Of a DNA stretch of 60,309 nt, positions 49,932-58,051 are shown in pieces. Made by a program: the position numbers and the translations under genes. This DNA is from CAZJYC01 sp964550165. GTDB lineage: Bacteria; Acidobacteriota; Aminicenantia; Aminicenantales; Aminicenantaceae. Numbering within the stretch: position 1 is the stretch's first letter; every line of letters begins with the position of its first letter. Below the pieces are notes generated by a model, which made no database searches, was not told the DNA's origin, and saw only the letters and a program-made list of their open reading frames with translations. The stretch spans positions 1-60,309 of the forward strand of contig CAZJYC010000006.1 of NCBI GenBank assembly GCA_964550165.1, written 5' to 3'.

Positions 49932-51464
49932 ATGAAATTGAAACAATATTTTGTGGGGAAGATTCCCCGCCGGAAATTTATTGAAGTCAGTCTCAAGGGA
50001 GGAATTGCTCTGGCGGCAGCTCCTTCCCTGATGACTCAACTTCTATCCTGCAAGGCAAAACCTGGAGGCGCAAAGCTGGCCGTCGACCCGCAGATTCTCA
50101 ACCGGACCATAGGTCAAGCGCTTGAGAAAGGCGGCGACTTTGCCGAGGTCTACCTGGAGAACAGAATCTCCCGCAGCATCCTGATGGAAGAATCAAAGTT
50201 CAAAAGCGCGAATTTTGGCATTAGCCAGGGTGCGGGAGTAAGGGTCATTGCCGGCGATAAATCCGGATATGCCTACACGGATGAAATTACTGAAGAGAAA
50301 CTGATGAGTGCAGCCGAGGTTGCTTCCTATGTTGCCAGAGGCGGCCAGGCCGTCGAACCGGTCAATGTCACAAAATCGCAAAGAGAATCATTCATCACGG
50401 TCAAGCTCCCCTTGGAAGATATCGCTGATGAGAGAAGGCTTGAGGTGATGCAGCGTGCCAATCAGGCTGCCCTCAATTATGATCCCAGGATCAAGATGGC
50501 CTCCATCAGCTACTACGATGAGCTCAGAGCCAGAACCATTGCCAACAGCGAAGGGCTTCTGCTGAGCGATGAGCTGCCACTCCTTTTCTTTATCATCCAT
50601 ACCTTAGGCGTGGGCAACAACACGCAGCACATGGGCCGGGAAAGGGTCAGCCGTCACTCCGGATTCGAAATGTTTCAGGAAGTCTCTCCTGAAGAAACAG
50701 CGCAGAGATGCGCCCGGGAATCGATCGCCATGCTCGAGGCCAAAGATGCGCCTGCCGGAATCATGGATATTGTCATGCAGAACGGCTGGGGAGGCGTTCT
50801 GGTCCATGAGGCTGTTGGGCATCCCCTGGAAGGCGATATCATCGCCAAAAAGACGGGCGCCTTCACCGGAAAGCTGGGACAGAAGGTCGCCAGCGAAGTT
50901 TTCACCATGGTCGATGACGGGACAATGCCCAATTTCCGGGGAACGACAAATTTTGACGACGAAGGAACCCAGATGAAGCGGAATGTCCTGATCAGGGAAG
51001 GAATTCTTGAGAAATTCATGACCGACATTCTCTCAGCCAAGCAGCTCAACATGGAACGCACCGGAAACGGCCGTCGGGAAAGCTTCCGTTACATCCCCAT
51101 TCCCCGAATGACCAACACCTTTATCGAGAAAGGCAAGGATAAACCAGAAGACATTCTGGCTTCGACCAAGAGCGGCCTGTATGTCCAGAGCCTGAGCGGC
51201 GGAAGCGTCAATCCCATAACCGGAATTTTCAATTTCACCTGCCGCGAAGCCTATCTGATCGAAAACGGCAAAAAAACAACGCCTGTCAAGGGGGCGACTC
51301 TGGTCGGAAGCTGCATGGACATCATCTCCAACATTGACGCTGTCGGCGATGACCTGGATTTTGGGCCTGGAATCTGCGGCAAGGGACAGGCTGCAGAAGT
51401 AACAGCAGGGCAGCCCACAATCAGGATCCGCGGCATAAACGTCGGCGGAAGCCGGGCAAGATAA
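49932..51464 (+). CDS. tldD: TldD-family metalloprotease with Tat-type lipoprotein signal
   Basis: 510 residues. The TldD core is intact: VHEAVGHPLEGD (about residues 293-304) carries the HExxxH zinc motif, with TIDDEGT-like text (TNFDDEGTQMKRNVL) and GNGRRESFRYIPIPRMTN downstream. Unusually, the N-terminus reads PRRKFIEVSLKGGIALAAAP then LLSC, i.e. a twin-arginine signal followed by a lipobox. This predicts an exported, membrane-tethered enzyme, whereas well-known TldD proteins are cytoplasmic. TldD/TldE heterodimers are processive peptidases acting on unfolded peptides, including microcin precursors. Its partner is encoded 16 nt downstream. Confidence 0.9.
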   Translation: MKLKQYFVGKIPRRKFIEVSLKGGIALAAAPSLMTQLLSCKAKPGGAKLAVDPQILNRTIGQALEKGGDFAEVYLENRISRSILMEESKFKSANFGISQGAGVRVIAGDKSGYAYTDEITEEKLMSAAEVASYVARGGQAVEPVNVTKSQRESFITVKLPLEDIADERRLEVMQRANQAALNYDPRIKMASISYYDELRARTIANSEGLLLSDELPLLFFIIHTLGVGNNTQHMGRERVSRHSGFEMFQEVSPEETAQRCARESIAMLEAKDAPAGIMDIVMQNGWGGVLVHEAVGHPLEGDIIAKKTGAFTGKLGQKVASEVFTMVDDGTMPNFRGTTNFDDEGTQMKRNVLIREGILEKFMTDILSAKQLNMERTGNGRRESFRYIPIPRMTNTFIEKGKDKPEDILASTKSGLYVQSLSGGSVNPITGIFNFTCREAYLIENGKKTTPVKGATLVGSCMDIISNIDAVGDDLDFGPGICGKGQAAEVTAGQPTIRIRGINVGGSRAR

Positions 51465-51480
51465 CTGAAAGGAGATGACC

Positions 51481-52815
51481 ATGGATTATAAAGCCTTAGC
51501 AGAGAAATTGGTTAAGAAATGTCTGGCCAAAGGCGCTGATGCAGCAGAGGTCTACATGGAAGCTGGCCGGAACCTCAGAATCGAGGTGCGCAACGGCGAG
51601 ATAGAAACCATCCAGCAGGCGGCAGCACACGGTGCAGGATTCAGAGTCTTTGTCAAAGCCAGGATGGCTTTTTCAAGCTGCAACGACCTATCCGAAAAAG
51701 CTCTGGACAATGCTATCTCGAGCGCCATCGGCTTTGCGGCCAACACCACACCAGACGAGTTCAACGTCCTTCCTGATGATAAAGGCATCACTGAAATCGA
51801 AGGCCTCTATGACCCTCAGATCAGCGAAATTCCGATGGAAAAGAAAATCGGGCTGGCCAAGAATGTCGAGAATCTAGCAATGAAGGACTCCAGAATAACC
51901 AAAAGTGATGGCGCCGTTTATGCCGATGGGGAGGAAGAGATTTTCCTGGCCAATTCCAACGGGCTGCTGAAAAGCTCGAAGGTCTCAGCCTGTTCCTTCG
52001 GTGTCTCTGTTGTCGCCGAAAAAGGTGACCAGAAATCCACGGGAAGCGAGTATTGCTCGAGGCGGTTTTTTGCGGATTTGAAGCCAGCCGCAGAGGTTGC
52101 TGAGAAAGCAGCCAGGGATGCCTACGAGATGCTCGACCCGCAGATGGTCAAGACGCAGAAAGCTGCGGTTATCTTTGACTCTGATGTGGCCAGAAGCATT
52201 TTAGGCGGAATATTGGCTGCTGTTAACGGCGAGCGGGTTCTTCAAGGGGCCAGCTTCCTGGCCAAAATGATGGACCAGAAAATCGCCTCAGAACTGGTGA
52301 CGATCATAGATGACGGCACTATGCCCAAAGGCATGGCCAGCAAGCCGTTTGACGGCGAAGGAGTCTCAACCCAGAAGAGAATAATTGTGGATAAAGGCGT
52401 ATTGAAATGTTTCATGTACAACACCATTGTGGCTAAAAGGGCTGGCGTCAAGAGCACAGGAAATGGCAACAGAGGCGATTTTACCGACCTTCCCGGTATC
52501 AGCGCCCATAATTTCTACATGGCCGCAGGACAGAGCAAGCCCGAGGAAATTATAAAGGCGACAAAAGTCGGCCTTTTGCTAAAAGGAGTAACCGGCTACG
52601 GAATAAATGCTGTCAACGGCGATTTCAGCGGCGGGGCTTCCGGATTCTGGATTGAGAACGGAAAAATTGCCTTCCCGGTTAAAGGACTGACCATTGCCGG
52701 TAGCGCCTTGGATATGCTGAACAGCATTGACATGGTTGGCAACGACTTGGATTTGAACCGGAGCTTCACCGCACCCACGTTCCGGATCAAGTTGATGCAG
52801 ATCGGCGGCAAATAA
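51481..52815 (+). CDS. pmbA: TldE/PmbA-family protease partner
   Basis: 444 residues from the ATG at 51481, with GGAG 6 nt upstream; an ATG at 51475 touches the ribosome-binding site. Family text: GADAAEVYMEAGRNLRIEVRNGEIETIQQAAAHGAGFRVFV, ELVTIIDDGTMPKGMASKPFDGEGVSTQ, and STGNGNRGDFTDLPGISAHNFYM. As in other TldE subunits the zinc motif is absent. No signal peptide is visible, in contrast to the exported-looking TldD. It converges with the gene at 52827, 11 nt away. Confidence 0.92.
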   Translation: MDYKALAEKLVKKCLAKGADAAEVYMEAGRNLRIEVRNGEIETIQQAAAHGAGFRVFVKARMAFSSCNDLSEKALDNAISSAIGFAANTTPDEFNVLPDDKGITEIEGLYDPQISEIPMEKKIGLAKNVENLAMKDSRITKSDGAVYADGEEEIFLANSNGLLKSSKVSACSFGVSVVAEKGDQKSTGSEYCSRRFFADLKPAAEVAEKAARDAYEMLDPQMVKTQKAAVIFDSDVARSILGGILAAVNGERVLQGASFLAKMMDQKIASELVTIIDDGTMPKGMASKPFDGEGVSTQKRIIVDKGVLKCFMYNTIVAKRAGVKSTGNGNRGDFTDLPGISAHNFYMAAGQSKPEEIIKATKVGLLLKGVTGYGINAVNGDFSGGASGFWIENGKIAFPVKGLTIAGSALDMLNSIDMVGNDLDLNRSFTAPTFRIKLMQIGGK

Positions 52816-52826
52816 ACGCTTCGACG

Positions 52827-55478
52827 TCAGATGTTCCAGCGAAAAGAGACTTTGACCAGGAAAATATTATCCCCTGGCGCAGTGAAAAGGTCTCCCAGGT
52901 CACGCCCCAGTTTAAAATCTCCTGGGTTAGAATAATCCGCGCGGTTTTGAGTCCAGACAAAGTAGAGCGTTGAGCCTGGCAGATATTCCCAGCGCAAGAC
53001 AGCGGTCCCCCGGAAAGATTTATAGTTGAAATCTGGATTGGAGAAAGAAAACTCTGGAGCTGGGCCGAGCCCATCAGGATCGACAGTATAAATATTATCG
53101 TCAAAGCTGATTGTGGAGCCGCCTTCTCCGTAAATGTTGTACTCAAAAGTTTTAGGGCGGGCAAGTTCCTTGAACTCGTCGTACTGGCCCACAGCCAGAA
53201 AGGGCTGCAGATAGAGCTGCAGGCTTAGCTTGGGGGTAAATGTCCAGTTCAGCCTGAACTCACCGGAAAGAGTTTGCTGATTAATGCTTCCGAACACATA
53301 CCGGACTCCATAGGTTTCTGTCATCAAAGGGTCATCCACACGCCTGACCCATTGGAAGTAGGAATCCCTGACATAATAGCTTGGTCCGAAGGAGAAGCTG
53401 ATGTTGCTTCTCGGCTTCCAGCTCAAATAGATCCCTGTGCTCAAGTTATAACCCGCTTTTGGCCTTCTGTAGAAGCTCGATTGTGAGGAAAGCACAACCG
53501 GTTTCCGGCTGTCGCTGTAGATGACCAAATCTATCTGGTAGCCATACGGCACGAGAGCCAGAGGACCGCCTCTTGTCAAATCTTTGCTGATAGTGTCAGG
53601 GTTGTAGGCGACCATGGTCTCGAATCCCCAGTAATTCAGGAATTGCCCTTCAGCGGCTGCCAGAAATCCGTCCCATATCTTATTGCCGCCAAAGTCATAA
53701 TTCCGGAACGGCCCGGCATAGAGCATCACGTTACGGAATACTTTTCCTGGATGGGGCCAGCGGTAAGCCAAAATCACATGGGAGTTGATGATATCAGAGG
53801 AGCTGAACTGAAATCCGAGATCATTAGGGTCAAAGCCAGGGGATAAAATGCCGAGAACCGCATGAAGAAGAAATCTCCCTTTTTGTTTGCCCAGAGTCAG
53901 ACGTCCTCCCCAGCCGAAAAGAGAAGTCGCATCTTCGTCAACTTCTACGTGGGTAGCATCAGGACGCTGGAAATAGTGGAGGGAGGAACGCTGGAGCGCC
54001 AGAATGGCTTCTTGGCTTCCTTCCACCATGGTGCCCCCAAACCAGCCGCCAAAAACCCAGTTTCTGTTTTTATCCAGATAGGTCCAACCATCTATGGCCA
54101 GGCTGAAAGCCCGCTTGTTGATTATCCCTGAGAGGTTGTCGTTTCTCAAATCCCTGATAACCGAGGTCGCCAGAAGGCCAAGCCCTTGATGCCCCTCATT
54201 AAACACTTTCTGGCCGCGGAGCACACCGTAGTAAGAAAAGGGCTCGACCTCTTCCTGAAAACGCTCTCCGTCAGAATCTATCTCGGCATATTCCCTTGCG
54301 GTCAGGGCATTGATGAACCCAAAATTCCAGCCTTTGCCCATTTTGCCTGTGAGTTTGAAGGCCCCAAAAATGGTCGTTCTGTCAGGGAAATTCATGTAGC
54401 CGTCCTGTGTCACATAGCCTTGAGGAGAGCGGCCGATTCGCCGGCTGTAAAAGAGAGTCGGCTGCGGCCAGTTGATGTTGACATTCAGCGCCGAGCCTCC
54501 ACGGCCGAACTCATCGAAGATGTTGGAGCCTTCGATGAAAAAAGGCCTTTTTTCTCGATAGTATGTCTCGTAGTCTGAGAGATTGATCACAGCCGGGTCC
54601 ACCTCAACCTGTCCGAAGTCGGGGTTGACTGTAGCATCCAGAGTCAAGTTGCTCTTCAAGCCGACTTTAAGGTCAAGCCCTGTGTTTGCCAGGAATTTTT
54701 CTCCGGTTTGAAAAGGATTGTTGGCTTCGGCTGGGCTGAATTCGCCCTGACCGACTGCGTAGGGAAGGATCTCAATATGTCGCCCAGGCCGAATATCACG
54801 TATGCCCGTCAGTTTGGCGAAACGGGAAACATAGGCCATATCCTCCTTCGGAACCCAGACAAAGGTGACTTTCTCGTTTTTCCGTTTGATGATTCTTCGA
54901 AAATTTACGCCCCAGATGTATTCTTCTTTCTTGGGAAAGCGGAGCTGGTTGTAGGGAATTTTCAATTCGACAGACCAGCCTTTATCATCGATACTGACGT
55001 TCCATTCCCAGACTCCATCCCAGGTGTCATCCTCCTCGACATCATTATAGAGGGTCCAATCAGCGATGGAACCAGACGGGTTCACGCCAAACTGATAGCC
55101 GGAGCGTCGGTCAAAGTAGGGATCGACGGCAAAAATAAACCAGTCAGAATCGACGAAATCATCCCGGCGGCCTAAGCGGCATCTGATGAGCTCAGGCTGG
55201 GAATCATAAAGACGGGCGGCGACATAGAGGGCTTTCTCGTCGTAAGCGACCCAGAACTCTGTTTTCTCAGTGGGCTCGGTGCCGTCATGAGGATCAGACT
55301 GAACAAAGTCTCTGTATCCATCATTCTGCCAGATTTTTTCATCCAGAATGCCGTCAATGGTCACGGGCCCGTTTGCCAGGATGGCCTGGACTATTTTTTG
55401 CTCCTGAGGGTCTGGAACCTTTGCCCAGGCCAAAAGAGACAAAAAAAGCATAACTAGGAATATTGTTTTTTTCTTCAT
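52827..55478 (-). CDS. DUF5916 protein: carbohydrate-binding-like domain plus outer-membrane barrel
   Basis: 883 residues. Signal peptide (KKKTIFLVMLFLSLLAWA). A CBM9-like domain (about 35-215) shows VTIDGILDEKIWQ, TEFWVAYDEKALYVAARLYDS, DSDWFIFAVDPYFDRRSGYQFGVNPSG and GWSVELKIPYNQLRFPK. A DUF5916 barrel region follows: LTLDATVNPDFGQVEVDPAVINLSDYETYYREKRPFFIEGSNIF, many aromatic strands, and a terminal VKVSFRWNI. GGAG lies 7 nt before the ATG. Such proteins are found with TonB systems and are thought to act at the outer membrane, but their substrate is unknown. It is close to peptidase genes here. Confidence 0.88.
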   Translation of the reverse strand: MKKKTIFLVMLFLSLLAWAKVPDPQEQKIVQAILANGPVTIDGILDEKIWQNDGYRDFVQSDPHDGTEPTEKTEFWVAYDEKALYVAARLYDSQPELIRCRLGRRDDFVDSDWFIFAVDPYFDRRSGYQFGVNPSGSIADWTLYNDVEEDDTWDGVWEWNVSIDDKGWSVELKIPYNQLRFPKKEEYIWGVNFRRIIKRKNEKVTFVWVPKEDMAYVSRFAKLTGIRDIRPGRHIEILPYAVGQGEFSPAEANNPFQTGEKFLANTGLDLKVGLKSNLTLDATVNPDFGQVEVDPAVINLSDYETYYREKRPFFIEGSNIFDEFGRGGSALNVNINWPQPTLFYSRRIGRSPQGYVTQDGYMNFPDRTTIFGAFKLTGKMGKGWNFGFINALTAREYAEIDSDGERFQEEVEPFSYYGVLRGQKVFNEGHQGLGLLATSVIRDLRNDNLSGIINKRAFSLAIDGWTYLDKNRNWVFGGWFGGTMVEGSQEAILALQRSSLHYFQRPDATHVEVDEDATSLFGWGGRLTLGKQKGRFLLHAVLGILSPGFDPNDLGFQFSSSDIINSHVILAYRWPHPGKVFRNVMLYAGPFRNYDFGGNKIWDGFLAAAEGQFLNYWGFETMVAYNPDTISKDLTRGGPLALVPYGYQIDLVIYSDSRKPVVLSSQSSFYRRPKAGYNLSTGIYLSWKPRSNISFSFGPSYYVRDSYFQWVRRVDDPLMTETYGVRYVFGSINQQTLSGEFRLNWTFTPKLSLQLYLQPFLAVGQYDEFKELARPKTFEYNIYGEGGSTISFDDNIYTVDPDGLGPAPEFSFSNPDFNYKSFRGTAVLRWEYLPGSTLYFVWTQNRADYSNPGDFKLGRDLGDLFTAPGDNIFLVKVSFRWNI

Positions 55479-55715
55479 CTCGCGACTCCTAAGAAATATC
55501 CTTCCCAGAATAAATTCTCATCTCCCACAGATTATCAGCCGAGTCCGCTTTGAGCATAGGATATGCAAGACGGCCAATGATGAAGCAAGAGCCTTATTTA
55601 ACAAGTTAGTGTTTTATTTCTATACGCAATTGAGTTTATACGCATCATTGATTTATACGAGGGAAAATACAAAATGGTTTCCTGCGGCATGATTATTCAG
55701 CAAAATTTATTTCGT

Positions 55716-55744
55716 TTGACACTTCAAATAGACTTTGATATATA
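55716..55744 (+). promoter_or_regulatory. Candidate promoter of the small membrane-protein gene
   Basis: Perfect TTGACA (55716-55721), 17-bp spacer, TATATA (55739-55744), about 70 bp before the ATG at 55813. The 55479-55812 gap (334 bp) otherwise holds nothing I can support. Confidence 0.55.
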
Positions 55745-55812
55745 TCTGCCCGGGGATTGGAAAAGGTCATTATAAAGGCGCGGGAATTTCGCGTTGAGCA
55801 GAAGGAAAAGTC

Positions 55813-56088
55813 ATGGTGGAGAACAGCATGAAAAAAATAGGAATCATCACCTATTCAGTGATGGGCCTAATTGCCATCATTCTTGGGTCAGTCGATTTGG
55901 TGGTCCGCTCCTGGTTCGATGCCGCTCTCGGCTTTTCCTGGGGTTTGCTTTTTGTCTTTCTGGGATTCAAAGAAGGAGTTGAGTTAAAGAAAACTTCAAA
56001 GCCCATAAGAAGTATACATTTTGTCCTCTTAATTATCGTAATCGTTGCAACCCTGTCTAAATTAATATACAGATTGACAACAATCTAA
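55813..56088 (+). CDS. Small membrane protein of unknown function
   Basis: 91 residues; AAGGA lies upstream of the ATG at 55813, and a second ATG at 55828 also has GGAG 6 nt upstream. Three hydrophobic segments: IITYSVMGLIAIILGSVDLVV, AALGFSWGLLFVFLGF and IHFVLLIIVIVATLSKLIY. No family is recognised. It stands alone, convergent with the peptidase gene. Confidence 0.6.
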   Translation: MVENSMKKIGIITYSVMGLIAIILGSVDLVVRSWFDAALGFSWGLLFVFLGFKEGVELKKTSKPIRSIHFVLLIIVIVATLSKLIYRLTTI

Positions 56089-56271
56089 CGTTGTCGACGC
56101 AGAAGCTTCTTCCTTAAATCTTTGTAATCACCAAGTTTTTCTTATTATTTCTCATTCATTCTGTGTGTTTCAGACACTTATTCTGGACTCGAAAAGATGG
56201 GAAAAGGCCGGCTGGAAAGAAATCCTCTCAGGCTGTTTCCAAATAATCCAAAAAAACGGAAGAAGAACTTT

Positions 56272-58038
56272 TTACTTCAATGCCGCCGAGGTCGTGGTGT
56301 AACCGCCCTTGAGCGAATCGTAGATGAGCTTGATGTCGCCTTTGCCTTTGACCAGCAAACGGTATGCGATCCTGCCGTAACTCGGGACTCCCGATTCAAT
56401 CCAGATGAAATTGTCGCGCGTTTCCACTTTTCGTGTGATTCCGCGGAAATTATCCATCAAACGGCCCGCGGCAAGAAGCTTTGCATCTTTGCCCTCGACC
56501 TTCAAGCGGTCAACTCGATGAAGCTTGCTCTGCATCGCGCGGGCAGAAATTGTCGGAGTGACCCGGCTGTTTTCGACAGTCACATCGATCTGGTAGAGAT
56601 CCTTATCCAGCTTTTTGATTTCGGCTTGTTTAAACTCCAGGCGAGGAAGCTGGTCAGCATGGTAAAAGCAGAAGGCTGCGTTGCGGTGGCAGGTGTCGGG
56701 AAGCTGGAAGAGAGGCGGAACGCGGGTTCCGTATATTTTAACTCCGCCGATTTCAACATCGCCATAAAGAGGATGCTTGAAGGGCTTCCATTCGGCAAAA
56801 TGTTCACCGAGCAGCACGAGGTCATGATAGGTCATTTCCTCAAGCCTCTGGGCCAGTTGGCGCCACCTCATCATTTCTTCGCTCATCTCTTCCGGTCGTT
56901 CGCCCCTTTCTCTCCCGCCTATGGGGAAGGAGAAAGTGGGAGAAATGTCCAGTTCGTTGCTGAAAGTGTAAGCGCCAAGGACATTGTAGAGGAAATCGAT
57001 GCTTCCGCCGTAGACCGTGTACATGTCTTTGTAAACGATGATGTACCTGTAGCGCGGGATGATTTTCTCGCCCTTTTTGCCGATAGCGTCATAAATTCTT
57101 ATATCAGCCATGGGATAGTCACCCATATTGCTGGCACCAGGACCTCTGAGAATCATGCCGCCGGCATTGTGGAAGTTCTGACCTCCCATGATGTTGGGGT
57201 GAGCCAGGAGAAAGTCGCGGGTGGCCTTTGTTTCAGGAAAACAGAAGGGATAGGGGCCTGCGCCGTTCTGGGCGTAATCTGGCTGCCAGTTGAAGCCATA
57301 GTTGCGGTTCATGTCATAGCCGCCGGGCGGGTCCTCGTTGATGGCGCCGTCATTGTCGTTATCGATGCCCTCATACCCTAAGAGCGTGTATTCTCCCTTT
57401 TCGCCAGGCCTGGTAGGAATCATGATGCGGGAATCATCGGGATGGGCCTTGTATCTTCCTTCCGGGTCCTTTTTTCTTATCTGGGTAATGAAACCGTCTC
57501 CGTTCAGATCCTCAGGACCGTCCTCGTCAGCGACTCCATCCCGGTCGTCATCGACAGGAATAAGCCCTGTGCGGAGGGCTTGCCGTTTGTCGACAAAATA
57601 GTCCCGGGCATCAGGATTCATGGTTGGAATGGAGTAAAAAGCCCTTTCGTCCAAGAGGCGGGTAGCCAGCTCGGTCTTTCCGTAATTTTTCAAAAGATAA
57701 TAGATAGCATAGAGAGCAACCTCTGTGCCTTGGATCTCATTGCCGTGGATGTTGCCGTCGATGTAAAATCCGGGCTTGTGCTCTTGCGGCCCCGTTTTAG
57801 GATTGTTGACGATGACCGCCCAGATATCACGTCCCTGATACGATTTACCGAGCGATATGACCTTCATGAACTGAGGATAAGCTTTCTCCAGAGCCTTGAG
57901 CGCCTGAGTCAGCTCAGCATGGTTGTAGAAGTGGTCGAAAGTCAGCTTGACTTCAGCTTCGGGTGCAGCCTTTGAGGCTGAAAAGGCTAGGAAAAAGGCA
58001 ATTCCGAGCGAGGCAAAAAATATTTTATTTTTTCTCAT
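56272..58038 (-). CDS. Exported M14 zinc carboxypeptidase with calcium-loop-like inserts
   Basis: 588 residues from the ATG at 58036-58038, with GGAGG 5 nt upstream. Signal peptide (KIFFASLGIAFFLAFSASKA). The zinc ligands are NIHGNE (H98, E101) and NFHNAGG (H290); substrate-binding N244/R245 lie in MNRNYGF and the catalytic Glu is E361 (TFSNELD). Between the first ligands and the Arg, two Asp-rich loops (VDDDRDGVADEDGPEDLNGD, about 162-181, and GIDNDNDGAINEDP, about 224-237) look like DxDxDG calcium sites. A C-terminal domain adds NSRVTPTISARAMQ strands. It should trim C-terminal residues from peptides outside the cytoplasm. Start codon 13 nt after the paralogue upstream. Confidence 0.9.
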   Translation of the reverse strand: MRKNKIFFASLGIAFFLAFSASKAAPEAEVKLTFDHFYNHAELTQALKALEKAYPQFMKVISLGKSYQGRDIWAVIVNNPKTGPQEHKPGFYIDGNIHGNEIQGTEVALYAIYYLLKNYGKTELATRLLDERAFYSIPTMNPDARDYFVDKRQALRTGLIPVDDDRDGVADEDGPEDLNGDGFITQIRKKDPEGRYKAHPDDSRIMIPTRPGEKGEYTLLGYEGIDNDNDGAINEDPPGGYDMNRNYGFNWQPDYAQNGAGPYPFCFPETKATRDFLLAHPNIMGGQNFHNAGGMILRGPGASNMGDYPMADIRIYDAIGKKGEKIIPRYRYIIVYKDMYTVYGGSIDFLYNVLGAYTFSNELDISPTFSFPIGGRERGERPEEMSEEMMRWRQLAQRLEEMTYHDLVLLGEHFAEWKPFKHPLYGDVEIGGVKIYGTRVPPLFQLPDTCHRNAAFCFYHADQLPRLEFKQAEIKKLDKDLYQIDVTVENSRVTPTISARAMQSKLHRVDRLKVEGKDAKLLAAGRLMDNFRGITRKVETRDNFIWIESGVPSYGRIAYRLLVKGKGDIKLIYDSLKGGYTTTSAALK

Positions 58039-58051
58039 TTTACCCTCCCTT

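Noticed and set aside
56197..57381. 394-codon plus-strand reading frame
   Set aside because: It lies antisense to the M14 carboxypeptidase, whose motifs are clear. The frame is a by-product of codon bias.
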